Assembly: GCF_003589595.1 (NCBI RefSeq)
Contig: NW_020654810.1
Span: 12,882,638-12,946,637 of the forward strand
From: Hyposmocoma kahamanoa
Taxonomy: Eukaryota; Arthropoda; Insecta; Lepidoptera; Cosmopterigidae
Length of the DNA stretch: 64,000 bases
Direction: 5' to 3'
The translations under genes were made by a program, and so were the position numbers. This document shows, piece after piece, positions 33,205-45,988 of the stretch. How positions within the stretch are numbered: position 1 is the stretch's first letter; every line of letters begins with the position of its first letter. The notes beneath the pieces are model-generated. The model was not told the DNA's origin. It saw only the letters and a program-made list of their open reading frames with translations, and searched no databases.

Positions 33205-33258
33205 AAATATACCGTCGAATTGAGAACCTCTTCCTTTTTTTGAAGTCGGTTAAAGATA
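33205..33258 (+). repeat. R8 repeat right-end fragment
   Basis: Only CGTCGAATTGAGAACCTCTT and the following GAAGTCGGTTAAAG end remain. Confidence 0.7.
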
Positions 33259-33484
33259 CGGACTCAGCTTTTTGTGATTTTATTTTACGTCATTGCATAT
33301 ATCAACGCCTGAACAAGAGCAAAACTGCTTATAGCCGCCATCTGTTCACCTTTTTGAATATTATTACAATTGCATCGCGGGTTTACTTTGTACTATCTAT
33401 TGATCACATTAAGAATTCAAATAAGCGTATTATGAATGCGACATTTCTTTGTATGAGTTTAGATATCGGTATTAGTATAATACA

Positions 33485-33597
33485 GGTTCAAGAGCACGTC
33501 AAGTTTGACACTTAAGACTTAAATCCAACTCTATGTCGCTTACGATAAGAACGGTGTAAAGTACAAAGTGTTAATCTTGACGTGCTCTTGACTGTAC
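33485..33597. mobile_element. palindromic miniature element
   Basis: About 113 bases whose ends are near-perfect reverse complements (CAAGAGCACGTCAAGTTTGA against CTTGACGTGCTCTTG), with a middle shared with 27429-27538. No coding capacity; resembles a foldback MITE. Confidence 0.7.
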
Positions 33598-33599
33598 TA

Positions 33600-34825
33600 T
33601 ATTTTCTGTGGTTCAAATATAATATAAGATCATTGAATAGATTCGACAAATACATTGATAACATAATGACAATGTACTGGAAAAAGTTCGTTTCATTCCT
33701 ACGTTCATTCATTAACATACTATTTTAATTTAGGAGTCAAAAGATTCAAAATAATGATAGATACCTAAACATAAACATATAAACAAATTAATATAAACCC
33801 AATTTACATACTGCGGTGTGGCGAGCATCGGATTAGTTATTTCAATTATTATTATTGTTGAGTAGGTTTATTATGTTTCGTGTATGCGTTTATGCAACAC
33901 AAATTTGACAACTTTTGGCACACCTTTCTTATTTCTTCTTAATAATACTTCTTAGCGAAAAGGTAGGAACATAAATAATTTACATTAAAACACGAAAAAT
34001 ACAACTAATTCCACATATACATATATAATATATATGGTATGTAAGTATATATGTGTGACATAATTTATATGTATGTGTGTATGCCCGTATGTGTCTATAA
34101 TATATTTAAGCATTTATTTACCTACAATTTATTTTTATTTACTTTATAAGTAAGTGTATTTTATTCATTTTTTATTACTTGGCTCTGCCTAGTCTAGGTT
34201 ATGTGCCTATATCGTACACATTATTTGTTATTCATCCAACTATGCATTAGTGGAAAACTGTAATTGACCCTAATTTTATAAAATGTCTATAAATTAAGGA
34301 TCACTTTTATTATGATAGTTGTTGTTATCCTGAATAAAGAAAAACAAAATACAAATGCAGACAGCAGATAGATATTAAACTTAACACTATATTCTAGAAT
34401 TTGTCATAGTTATCATGATGACTAATAAAAAAAATGATTACTCTCGGCTAAGAGTCTGTAACTACTTATATATTCAACGTAAGAGTTGCATCTATTATCT
34501 GCTCCATGGGCCCGCGCAGCATCCGATTGCGTTCTCTTGTAATAGTTTGACGTTTATTTGATTTAGTAGCAAGTATCGCGTAACCAATTACATGGTTTAA
34601 TAATGAAATATCGAGCATTTCAGTGAGTCAGGTATAATTTATGTACTTGCAATCAAATTGTAAGACTTGGAATTTAATTTTGAATCAATTCGGATTTAAA
34701 AAATAGAAGTTGCAATGTGTTGTATTGGACTAGCGTCATTATTATTGTTTTATTAAAATTAATTAATTATGAAACCCCAAGTTCACAGTTACACTTGGGA
34801 TTTATAGGCGATAGCATCGATGCAA
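33600..34825. other. no gene seen
   Basis: AT-rich, with a TA/TG-rich microsatellite near 34015-34095. Confidence 0.6.
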
Positions 34826-34913
34826 TCGCGCGTTTGTATCGATACAGTCGCGCGTTTGGATCGATACAGTCGCGCGTTTGTATCGATACAGTCGCGCGTT
34901 TGCATCGATGCCA
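34826..34913. repeat. 22-bp minisatellite, four units
   Basis: Four consecutive units start at 34826, 34848, 34870 and 34892. The unit is TCGCGCGTTTG followed by TATCGATACAG, with one variable base; the last unit is diverged. Each unit carries a palindrome centred on ATCGAT. Confidence 0.95.
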
Positions 34914-34971
34914 AAAGTCGTCGTGTGTAACCACTTTGAGATACTTAGTAATCGTCGATTTTATTAAAGAT

Positions 34972-35277
34972 CCGTGGGGGCCTAATGGGTGGATCTACCA
35001 TTTCTCAAGCAGAGGCCTAGGCTTCGAATTTGGGCTCGAACCTCTGAATTTCAAAATTGATGTGCGTAATTGAATTTGAAGTTTACCATGAGCTTTTCGG
35101 TGAAGGAAAACAATCGTAATGAAATCTGCACGCCGAAGAAGGGTTCACAATCCTCGGATAACGTGTGAAGTCCCTAACCCGCATAAGGCCAGTGTGGTGT
35201 AGTGAACTATGGCTTAAACCGTCGTCTGAGAGGAGACCCGTGGCTTGCAGTGGGACGTACTCAATGGGTTGATGATA
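34972..35277 (+). mobile_element. R2 tRNA-derived SINE
   Basis: Shares CCATGAGCTTTTCGGTGAAG and the ATGGGTTGATGATAA end with the other R2 copies; the tRNA-like head is diverged. Confidence 0.75.
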
Positions 35278-35504
35278 ATTTTATTACAGTCTTTTGTAAA
35301 TTGCCTGTAGTAGCACCTTTATTGCTTGCAGAAGCCTTTACGGATAGCTTCCAATCCATTTTAAGAAAGCGACAAGCCTCCCTAATGCAGCGGGTGCGCG
35401 CCAGCTGCCTCCTTACTACAGTACCAAATAGAGTTGATGGTCTTTTCAATGAACGTCTCAACTCGTTGCATGTAGTGCCCTCCAAGTGGGCTGTAAAATA
35501 AAAG
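35278..35504 (+). pseudogene. non-LTR retrotransposon reverse transcriptase, terminal fragment
   Basis: A frame ends AFTDSFQSILRKRQASLMQR, then VRAS and FNERLNSLHVVPSK and a stop, matching the last residues of CR1/Jockey-type ORF2 proteins. The following 3' region ends near 35645 in TTATTA repeats. 5'-truncated; it directly follows an R2 SINE. Confidence 0.55.
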
Positions 35505-36574
35505 TACTCGTAAATATGTACATAAGTAAATGTCATGTAATAAAGTAAACAATGTAAATTACTAACATAGTTTATAAGTCTGTTACTAATTATATATGGA
35601 TTCAGGTCCGAAATAAATGCTTATTATTGTTATTATTATTATTATAAATATAAATGTAAATATTATCGTAAAGGAATTTTGTATATAAAATCACAATTAA
35701 TCATGTAGCATTTGTCCACGTTAACGCCATAGTTGTCGCAGTACTTACGTTTTACCACACGTAATAAACTACATAAAATTTTCTCCAAACTCTTTCAAAA
35801 ACTTGTTTTACGTAAAGAGCGACATGGTTACCGCACGCTCCAAAGCAGTGCGTTTCAAAAAACTTGCCCAGAGATCTAAAATCGCTGCAGGTTACGCAAT
35901 GCGTGATTCACTGAGGAAGCGTCTCGTGCTCACGCATGTCAGGCGATTCATGTTTACGGCAACCACACGGTGCACAGTGTACACACGTCAAAGGTGGGCA
36001 AAAGTGTAAATATATTACTGATAATAGAAACTGCCTCTCACCGCAGTAGCATTGTTGGATGATGTATAACTATAAACTTACAATTACATGACATGTACAA
36101 CTTCATGCTAGAATGTATAAATTCTGCTTAACAGCTCTCCAACCGTCCTTATTAGCATATTGACGTTACATCAGCAGTCTTAACTGCTAAGACCGTGCAA
36201 TATAAATGTAATGTAATATTAAAACTACGAGTATACTTTTGTTTTTTTTTATAACACCAAACGTAACAAAGGCATGTCAACGATCATGTTCATAATTTTA
36301 TCAGCAAAGTATCAATGCCGATCTCGATAATATCGGAACTGCGCATACGCACGATCTGCGTTGCGCAAGCTTTTGTTAGCGCATTGTTACGTTGCAATAT
36401 GGACTATGTGCTGATTGCTCTTTGTTCTCTTGTCGATTTTATGGGGTCATTGAATATCTTATTATACTTTATTGTCTTCAGGACAATAACAGTTTTTAAA
36501 TTCCTATTGAAATACCAAAGTAAGGAAATTCACTACGGGGACAACCCAGAACACCCCGAACACAAACTTACGAA

Positions 36575-36840
36575 CTTTTTTATAATACCAAGTGACGGGA
36601 CGAACAAATGACGCGCCTAGTGGTACGCGACATGCCTGACCTTACCAGTTTCAGTGCCACTCAGAGCTTTAAATCGCAAAGATCGCCCTCCCAGCGTGCC
36701 CGTCACCCTGGTACATAAACTGACAAGTCCCATGGGCCTATAATCTCACCAGCACCCTTACCCTTCACAACCGAAAAGCAATAATGCTCACATTACCGCT
36801 TGGCGGCAGAAATATGAGGGGGTAAGGTACCTGTGCCTGT
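36575..36840 (-). repeat. R3 repeat copy
   Basis: Reverse-oriented R3 with TTTATAATACCAAGTGACGG at one end and CATTACCGCTTGGCGGCAGA near the other. Confidence 0.8.
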
Positions 36841-37124
36841 GACCAATCTCACTTAATTTATCAAATTGCAATCTAAAAATAATATTTATATACTATTTAA
36901 ATTTTTTTTTTCATACCCTTCCGTTTATTCTTATTTACACCTGATCACTTTTAAAAAAACCTTTTTAATGTGGTTAATACATGCACGTTGCTGTCGATCT
37001 CTTATGTGGATCCGCACTCACTCTAGAAACATATGCCGGTTATACAGGATTGTTTGTAAAATATTTAAACTTGGCAGGTCTAATTACTAACATTATAAAG
37101 GACAAGTTTTGTTGTATAACTTAT

Positions 37125-38290
37125 TACAAAATGTAATAAATATACCTAATATAAACTTTTAAGTTTTTGTTGTGCTATCTGACTATCAGAAAGGTAGTAG
37201 AATCAGAGAAGGAGGGTGTCAAGTTTAATGGTGAAATATTGCAATTCATTAGATTCGCAGACGACATAGCTGCTTTACCTGAAAACGCTCAGCAGTTACT
37301 AGAGCTAATATCGAGCATGAATGTAGTTTTTAGCTTGGACTGAAGATTAATGTTAATAAAACAAAATTACTTATCAGTTGTAAAAATCCAAACCCCTATA
37401 CCGTTAAACCAATCATAAAGCTAAACGACAAACCATCGGATGAAATAACTAACTTTAGACACTTCGGCATTTTGATAACCAGTGATTCCAGGTGTACCTC
37501 GGACATAGTTTTACGAATCGCAATAGCTAAAAGGGCTTTCAACAACAAAAATCATCTATTAAAAACAAAAATTTCATAAAAGGCTAGGAAACGATTAATA
37601 AAAATGTAGGACTTTTGAATTGTATGGCAGTGAGACGTGGACAATGACACAGAGAGACAGAGAACGATTGGAGGCAATTGAAATGTGGTGCTGAAGAAGA
37701 ATGAAAGGAATCAGTTGGACGGAAAGAAAGACCAATGAGGAGGTGTTAAGAATAGTAAATGAAAGGAGAAGCTTATTAAAGACAATAGAGAACCGAAGGG
37801 GGAAAATGTTTGGTCATCTGATGCGTCACGACAGTTTTCTTAGAAACATAATAGAAGGGAAGATCGAAGGAAAGAGAGGCAGAGGAACACCGAGACGAAG
37901 TTATTTAGACCAGATAAAGGAAAATGTCGTGTTAATGTCGTGGTAATGGTTAATGTCGTGTCGTATCAGGAAATCAAGGCTAAAGCGAAAAACAGAGATG
38001 ATTGGAGATTACTCCACCGACAAGAGCCTAGCTCTTAAATGAGAAGAAGATCTGACCATATGTTTAAGGTAGTAAGATAGAAGTGTCCTCCCCGACATAC
38101 GACTCCCACCGCGCGCTCGTGCGTTTTTAACAGAGTTGTCACCGTTTAGAGCGATTTATTTAAATATTTTTATTTTTGTATGAAAGCAAAATCTGATGAA
38201 TTATTAAAAGTCATGGAACAAAAGTTGTTGTTTATGATGTTAGTAATATAGTCCCGCGAGGTTGTTAGTATTTTACAAATAACCCTTTAT
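37125..38290 (+). repeat. R6 repeat copy, split by an RTE-like insertion
   Basis: Flanks at 37125-37183 and 38050-38290 match R6 at 11.8 and 12.7 kb. The second part contains AAAAGTCATGGAACAAAAGT and GCGAGGTTGTTAGTATTTTA. Confidence 0.65.
37184..38049 (+). pseudogene. RTE-like retrotransposon, 5'-truncated
   Basis: Frames give KVVESEKEGVKFNGE then IRFADDIAALPENA with the catalytic FADD box, VNVNKTKLLI, and after frameshifts KMFGHLMRHDSFLRNIIEGK and GKRGRGTPRRSYLDQIKE at 37701-37946. These are reverse-transcriptase C-terminal blocks. The same 7 bases ATCTGAC flank it at 37177-37183 and 38050-38056. Frameshifts make it dead. Confidence 0.8.
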
Positions 38291-38319
38291 AATGCATAAA
38301 ATTAAAATCCGTCGCCCAC

Positions 38320-38645
38320 AGTACAGTACTATTAAGGAGCAGTAGAGTTTCTGGTGAACGAGTTCGTCCAGGGAAGTACTACCACCTTTCCAATTTTTGT
38401 CACCAAGCAGTAATGTCAGCATTACTGTGTTCCGGGTTTGAAGGGTAAGGGTTCTGGTGAAATTACAGGCACATGGGACTTGTCAACTTATGTCTCAGGG
38501 TGACTACGTGGGGCGTAGTGCTCCTCAGATCTTTGCAATTTAAAGCTCTGAGTGGCACTGTAACTGTTATGGACAGGTGTGTAGTTTACCATCAGACGCA
38601 CGACTTGTTCGTTTCATCACTTTAGGTTTTATAAAAAGTACCGAT
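38320..38645 (+). repeat. R3 repeat copy
   Basis: Contains GAACGAGTTCGTCCAGGGAA, GTAATGTCAGCATTAC, and TGGCACTGTAACTGTTATGG. Confidence 0.8.
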
Positions 38646-39511
38646 TCCTTACAATGAGAAACTAGCGAATAAATGCCTGTTCTTAAATAATTTATTTCGT
38701 ATGACCCCTTGACAAGGTCGTTTAAACTGTCATACTATGTCGTACACACTATAAAATAAACCACGATATCTATGTACTAAAATAAGTGATGCTATAACTT
38801 TTTTTTAAGCAAAATTTCGACAGAAGAATTAAGACACTACAATATCGCTTTCGAAATTATAGTCTTATATGAGAATACAAATTTTTCTAAACCTGACGAA
38901 ATACGTACGATAATAATAAATATTAATATTAATATGACCAAAACCATTTCGGTCATCCTAATTAAACTTTATAAATTTTTATTTGTTAATAATACGACCT
39001 TGAAAACTAAAGTTGCATCAAAACTTACAGATTTCTAGTATCAATGTAATTATTTAGTAGATTGCTCTACATGCGTCAATTTAATTGGATGTAGATCATG
39101 GTCGGTTTTAGCTCGCATAATGTTCTGGCGTATGTTTATATTTAACATCCTTGGACTCTTTAACATATTGTACTTATAGTAGAAAATACTTAACTACTTA
39201 AATTTTAAAAATATCACTAAAATACACTTCAGTACGGCACGCAAAGTAAATAAGCAAGTATTAACATAATCGTCAATGTCATGCATGTAACCACTTTTGG
39301 TTGGATTGGTTCTAACATGAATCTAACACTAGGAATTCTGGAAAGGAGAGTCTTTAAATTGGTTCTAGTTGAGTGTGGTGCCACTAGAATTGATTCCGGT
39401 ATTTTGATACACATAGTATTATTACTATATATTATTATATCTATGGGTATCTATTTTAGATTCTTGTCGTTCCCATGGACAAAAAGAGAATATTAAATAA
39501 CGCGAATTCAT
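38646..39511. other. no gene seen
   Basis: AT-rich sequence without supported genes. Confidence 0.6.
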
Positions 39512-39637
39512 GAAAAACCCTGTATCGCAGGTGCCATGGACACACACATAGACAACTACAAATTACACCCAAACTCACGAATGAAATAAATGTAAGCCCG
39601 GGAATCGAACCAGGACCTCTGCGTGTCAGTCCAGCAT
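39512..39637 (-). mobile_element. R1 SINE, truncated copy
   Basis: Retains the body from ACCCTGTATCGCAGGTGCCA to the B-box region (GAATCGAACCAGGACCTCTG); the A-box end is lost. Confidence 0.7.
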
Positions 39638-41270
39638 ATTGAATTGATATATGTATAATAGGAAAGGCGGTGTTCCCTGGCAATGGCCGGCTGGGATCAG
39701 GGATTCAGGTTCAAGTATCGTCGGGCGACACACGCCGTATAGTGCAGCACCACATTCTGCATTTATTATTATTATTAGGGTGCCTATTTATATATTGCTG
39801 TGACCAGCAATTAGTTTATTGCGATCGTCCTAATTACTGAATTAAATTTTTCCCCTCTCTCGACTGTCTTGATTTCTTGCGTTGATGCATGTGCCTGCTT
39901 AGTATCGGGTATCGTGTGCACATCAAAGAGCAGCATTGAATTTATAGCCTATGATCTCTTTAGGCATTTATTACTACTTTATTCTCTATAAAAACGATCG
40001 GACATTACATTACGATTTGACACTAGGTACGTAGTCTGTCATGGTGGTCATGCAACTTATCAATATAACCAACGTTTCTTTTGAGAACATTTTTGAAATC
40101 GTGAAAAAAAAATCTGCTGCCCACATTAACTACTACTCCACGTAGACTAAACTCCCGTAGTCACGTTGAGGCAACAGATGCTGGTTCGAGTCCAGTTAGA
40201 TCGAAGGAACTTTGTGTTTGTTCGATCTTTGCATCAATAATAATAACAAACTAGTGGACTATTTTCTCAAAAATGTAAATGAAATGTCATGGTAGAAAAA
40301 CATGTTGTTCAACAAAAATAAAATATTGAGGGGTCATCTTAGTAAAAACTATTCGAATTGTTAGCTAAAATTATCCCTTAAAACGTCTACAGATAAACAC
40401 ATATTGCATACATGTAAAGTTAAAATTATTAGCCTCCTGTATCTGACTACCGTGTAAACAGTAGAATACACAGCAGAGTTTTTATTCTATTTCATTTTCT
40501 ATCAAATAAGTTTTTAAATATGAATACAAAGATCGAACCCTTCTTTTTCTTTTTCGATTTCTTCGATCTGTAGCAAATAAGTTTATGTTTGTTTACTGCC
40601 TACACTACCAGCCTACTGCACAGGGATTTACCTAGTCTGGGCTCCTATCTTCCAAATCTAAGCCCTATATTCGATCATTTACTTATATTTTGTACTTGTT
40701 TTTGGAGATAATTAATAATATTATTATAAAACGTACTTTTTAAAAAAGTAGTGTAGGTTAAATTCATATGTAGTAATGTTTACTTCAATAAGACTCACAT
40801 TACATAATTTTGTTAGACAGACGTCAAAATTGGTGTGGGAGCATCATTTTAGGAAATCGAAAGTGTATGCTTGTTAATTTTGTTACTTGCCTCTCAAATC
40901 AGTTGTGTTTGTTCTTCCATTAGTGATGTTATAGTAAAAATTGTTTCTTTCGATTGTATTTAACGAACATTGATTTCTCATTTTGAGACTGATTCCAGCC
41001 TCAAAATGAGAAATTAATACAAGGAAACAAAATTTTTATTATTTATGGTATATGTCTAAATAACGCCTTTATTTATTAAATATACTTAATACCGACTTGT
41101 TTTTTATAACCGTAATTTCATAAATGTCAAGGTATTTCGCTGGAACAAAATAACATGAGTATTACTTAATACGTAATAAAATAGGTTTGGGATTTTGTAT
41201 CCACATGCATATAAAGAATGATAGCGTAACTACTTTTAAATATAGAGAAAAAAAGAAATAAAAAAGATAC
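39638..41270. other. mostly no gene; R4 SINE and a hairpin
   Basis: About 40150-40277 is an R4 copy in plus orientation, with CTGGTTCGAGTCCAGTTAGA and the CAAACTAGTGGACTATTTTC tail. A 15-base-arm hairpin lies at 40973-41014. Confidence 0.6.
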
Positions 41271-41279
41271 GGTCGTCGA

Positions 41280-41608
41280 CCGTATACTCGACGTGGAGAT
41301 ACGACAGCGAACAAAAGTCGTAAGACGTCGGTATGCGGAACGTGAGCCTAAAATGGAGATGGACAGGACCATATGTATGGCAGGACACGTTGCTAGACGG
41401 GACGACGACCGATGTACTAAGACGGTCACTGAGTGGTACCGGATAAAGACCAAGTCGTCCCCCAGGCAGACCACGTGCTAGATGGTCACACAATATCGTC
41501 GTGGTGGCCGGAAGGCTGTGGATGAGACTCGTATAGGACCGACTGAGCTGGCGTGCAAAAGAGGAGGCCTATACCCAGCAGTGGGTGTCACGGGCTAAGA
41601 TGATGATT
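41280..41608 (+). pseudogene. RTE-like retrotransposon 3' end
   Basis: A frame gives MAGHVARRDDDRCTKTVTEW and later frames LWMRL and an AKEEAYTQQW-like block. It ends in ACCCAGCAGTGGGTGTCACG and a GATGATGA-type tail, the usual 3' end of lepidopteran RTE elements. Frameshifted and truncated. Confidence 0.7.
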
Positions 41609-41799
41609 GCGGGCGTAAACAGCTTTCGAAAAAACTGGTCTTATATCAAAGTTAGTTCCTTGTCGTCAAGTAAATGATAAAATTGCCAAACTTGGTGACC
41701 TAAGTGCCCAGTTACCACGCCTTCATGTACATTAATGGCGAGTCTGAATTCTATTTACTAAGCAACAACATTTAAATTCCTCTGAATGATACAATCGCA

Positions 41800-42020
41800 C
41801 AGTCGCCACACGGCCGCCGCGGACTCCGCTCGGCGACAGCGTGGTCGCCGCGCGGACCGCCGCGTAAATCAAATCCAAGCCAGACTCGTCCGCGTGACCG
41901 GGACGCTCATTTAAATTAAAAGCTAAACAAATAGAGCGTATTTAATGGTTAGATGCACGCGGTCGCTGCGCGGGGCGGCAACGCGGACCCGCTCTTCGCT
42001 TCGCTCTCTCCGCTCGGATG
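41800..42020. promoter_or_regulatory. GC- and CpG-rich island of unknown role
   Basis: Two GC-rich blocks (about 41805-41910 and 41955-42020) rich in CG dinucleotides stand out in AT-rich surroundings. They could be a promoter or non-coding exon, perhaps upstream of the laccase gene, or an acquired fragment. No frame is supported. Confidence 0.3.
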
Positions 42021-42724
42021 AAATTCGTATCGAATAAATGCGCCCTACGGTTTATTCAGTGGGCGCTGGATGAGGAAGTCACGGGTTCGATTTTTAGCAG
42101 TAACAAATTGGGAAATCAACTTTTTTATATTGGTTCTGGCTTGGCAATGTGACTTCCGTTACTCTGGTACTTTACAAGGAATTCGGATAGTTTGAGATCA
42201 GGCAATTTGTTTGGTTCTGGGCAGATTATTATTAAAGTAGTGTTAACTTGCACAGTAAACGAGTAGCGGTTCGTAATACTTGAATTTAATAAAAAATAAT
42301 TGAAAAGTCGTGAAAACTACACGTTTATTTTGTCGATCTGACCGTTTTCTAATCGACAAGTTTCGAAACAAACATTACGAGGTGCAAATTTATATGAATT
42401 CGTTAAGTATTTTACGGCATATGGGTATGGTTAATTATATACAATATTATTATGTTGCTTACAGTTGGTAAAAGAGAACCTTACATATATTATTACACTA
42501 GAGCTATTAGGATAGAGCTATTAGGACAGGAAAGAAAGAAACGTTTATTCGCTTATTAAGACTTATGCAGAACAAATTTAAAAAAATGATTGCAAAAAGC
42601 TGAAATGAATATAAGCAGTAAATATTTTATTTGAAAGTCCATGAAATATTGTTACAGATTGTAGTTGTATTTGATGATAGCATTGTGTGTCCTGTTGAAA
42701 CTGTGTGCCGTGGGTATTTTAGGA

Positions 42725-43075
42725 TAGTAAGTGACGAGACGAATAACAACAACAATTCGAGCGCTTGGTTGTAAGCGACACTTACAGCTGCAGAGCTTTA
42801 AATCGCAAAAGATCTTAGGGGCACTGCTACTGCGCCCGTAATTATATTAACTGTATAATAGTAATAATTTTCTTTCAAGAATGCATAAAATTTTAAAGTC
42901 AAGCACAAAACGTAGTTAAAACTAATAATAACATTTAAAATATAAAAAATAAAAAAATCATAAAATACGCGTTTAAAGTTAGATTGTAAATAAATAATAA
43001 CCCCTAATGTGCTTACAAACCGGAACGCAGCAATGATCACATTACTGCTTGGCGGCAGAGTTCTACTGCTACTTA
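42725..43075 (-). repeat. R3 repeat copy with internal insertion
   Basis: R3 parts at about 42725-42838 and 43018-43075 are separated by about 180 bases of AT-rich sequence. Confidence 0.65.
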
Positions 43076-45475
43076 ATATATATAAATGTAGTTAAGCTAT
43101 CATTCTCTTTATGCATGTCAATATTAAGTCCTGAATTTGTTTTATTACGCTTTACTTTATTCTTGATTAAGAGAGATCATTCTTAGTAGGGGTAAAAACA
43201 AGGTAAAAACATTATTTTTTAGTTTTTTGTCTTAACATCTATATCTTGTTATGAGAGTGAGCAATGATAATATCGCATCTACGGTCTGTTAGTTGGTATT
43301 TATAAAGTTACGGTTACTAACAAGGTGACTTATTAGTCTCTGACTCTAGATATTTGGTTATCGTTTTGAATTTCAGTCAAGTTTACGTAGACATAACTAA
43401 CTAATGAAAAAATCTAAAATCCGTAAAACGAAAAGAACACATATACATGAGTAACGTACGTGTAATTTACTATATTTTGTTACTTTTTAGTTTAAATAGT
43501 AAATTACCTACATAAGTTACTCCAGGTGACCATAAATCCTTTAAGCACTATACAAAACGGAAGAAACGAAAGCATGGGAACTCAATCTCTTTAGTAACAT
43601 TTTGTACAGTATGTTTCTTTTCTCCACGGCTTTAGCACGTACCTAAATAACCCTAATTTGCAATTATTCTCGTTATTATCACCTCAAATATCAAGTTATC
43701 ATACAACTGCACATTTTTTATTAAAGGTTAGTACACATTTGTGACATTTTTACGCACCGGACTTCGTGAGCATAACAGATACGCGTGACAAAACACAAAT
43801 GTGGTTTTTGTCGTACGGACAAATGACACTACTAAATACACACAGCGAACCACGAGTCGGGGCCGTTGAGACGGCACGTACATTTTGCCGTATCATAAAT
43901 TTATGGCGTGACAAGAAAGTACAATACGGAGAGTCCGTTTCTACTTAGTAAAACAGTGGTCGCGGGGTAGAGTTGTGCCAATTCCACCCCGCGCTTGTGA
44001 AACCACATAGCCCGACTGAGCTGTGGTGGATTTCTCAGACGTCTATGTTCGTTATCGTCGTATTTAGCAAGGGTTACATTTCCGATTCAGTCGCCCAAGC
44101 GCGAAGTCAATTTGAGCATGTTGTAGCATTCAAGCCGTAACACTGCGTAACATTGTAGCAAGTGTGGACGGTGATTTTTGTACCGTCACGTTTTAATGTT
44201 ACATGTCATGACCCTATAATATAGAAATATAAACGGTAAATTGACATTTCGCGTTGTAAGTACCGTGTGACGTCACGGAGTTTCGGTGCGTTGAAATGTC
44301 ACGGTCTCTGACATTGATACAGTTTGTCCATATTTACGTAGCAAGTAACCATGACATGTCACGGAGTTTCGGTACGTTGAAATGTCACAAATGTAGACGC
44401 ACCTTAAGGCGCATCTCATTGTTGCGCTTGTGCTAGTGTCTGGGAAACGGACGTTTAAGGAATTCAAATTGAGGTCCATTAAAAATGATGAAAGGGTAGG
44501 TGCAAAACATAAAGTGAGGGTCGTGTTTTTATATTCATGGGAGGGTCAGATTATCATAGTGCTAAATTGCGCCTTTTGTTTCTTTTGTTTTGCAAAGTGT
44601 TGGTGAGTAACTAATTCAATAAGATTTTTACTTTCCGGATTACGAAGCCTTCAATGAGCGAGGAAAATAATTAAACATTGATGTAAAGTAATTTAGTTTT
44701 ATCTTTAGTACCGGAAAAGATAATTACGGTATTGACTAAGGGAGCCATTATTGGTCCTTTCAGTGTTTCTGACGTGACCACAGACTCGGGTGACCGCTTT
44801 ATAATCAATAGTAATTTAATATAAGCGCATTCTAATCTTTTAGCTTTAATCTAGTTCTGTGTTTTATGACTCTCTTCGGACTGCGCTATACATTTTACCG
44901 TTTACAAAAGTAGCTTGTTCCTAGGTATTGTATATATATTGTCGTCCTACTGCGGCCATTACCTGTAAAAAAATATTAATAACTCTAATGAAGATAATAC
45001 TTAATTGAATTAACCAATTAAAACATTTAACCTTAAGTTTATACAAAACTGTTTCTTAGCACAATAACATCCTTGACCACTTGACGTTTTTGGTGTGACC
45101 GAGCGTTTAATAAATGCTCTAAAAGCCATTTACTAAAATTGTGAGAACCATCCATGTGCTTTAATTGTAAATATTTCCACATCAGAATGTTTGTAACGGT
45201 GTGATCTTTACCAATGCTCAAACGTATAATAAAACAACAATTTGTTATGAGAAATCTCGGTATTTAACATTTTTATGCTTCACATCAACGTGTCTTCAAA
45301 TGTATGCAGTCGTTATTTAAAATCCATCCAATCAGGCCATTTTTGAACTACTGAAATATATATTTATACTGAAATTCAGACTGTTTTAATTTCGTATGAG
45401 AGCAAATTACACTACCATTCTAATGAGAGATGTTTAACAGTTCATCATTAAGTTAATTATAATAACACGGCGTCT
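43076..45475. other. no gene seen; 31-base direct repeat
   Basis: Copies of a 31-base sequence lie at 44272-44302 and 44358-44388 with one mismatch; both contain GTCACGGAGTTTCGGT. A short open frame at 43766-43948 is not recognised. Confidence 0.55.
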
Positions 45476-45479
45476 TTAT

Positions 45480-45640
45480 TGTTTTGCACATATTATTGCA
45501 AACTTTATTAGTTGTTTGCAAAATATGAACAACCTCGCAGGACTGTCTTAGTAACATTATAAACAGCAATTTTTATTCTATGACTTTTAATAATTCATCA
45601 GATTATCCCTTTGTACAAAAATAATAATATTTTCTCAGTA
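45480..45640 (-). repeat. R6 repeat copy
   Basis: Reverse complement of the R6 block with AACAACCTCGCAGGACTGTC and TGACTTTTAATAATTCATCA. Confidence 0.7.
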
Positions 45641-45962
45641 ATGTTCGGAAATGTTTGCATTAGGTACTTTCAAAAAACGAACACGGAAAGTTTGTCGTTT
45701 ATTGGACCGAGCGACTTCTTTCCGGTCAGGGCCTGCAAAGTATGTATGAAAATCCGTTACTGTCCAGTTTTTTAAACTTTTAAATCTACTATGTAAACAA
45801 GCACAAGAAAAACTCTACAGCCAAGTGCCAAGTGTTCGTAATTGCATCGTAATTTAATAATTTTTTTTTAAAAAAGGCGATAAAATAAAGTAAAGTACTT
45901 TGGTATTCTTTTCTGTTTTTTGGCTTTTTTTCCATGTTCGTCGTCAAAATAAGTTCTAGTGG

Positions 45963-45988
45963 TTTTCGTTATCGTTTGATAACGAAAA
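45963..45988. repeat. perfect hairpin, 11-base arms
   Basis: TTTTCGTTATC and its complement around GTTT. Confidence 0.9.

Noticed and set aside
36315..36611. 98-residue hydrophobic open frame
   Set aside because: Ends inside an R3 repeat, no family resemblance, and no splice or promoter context.
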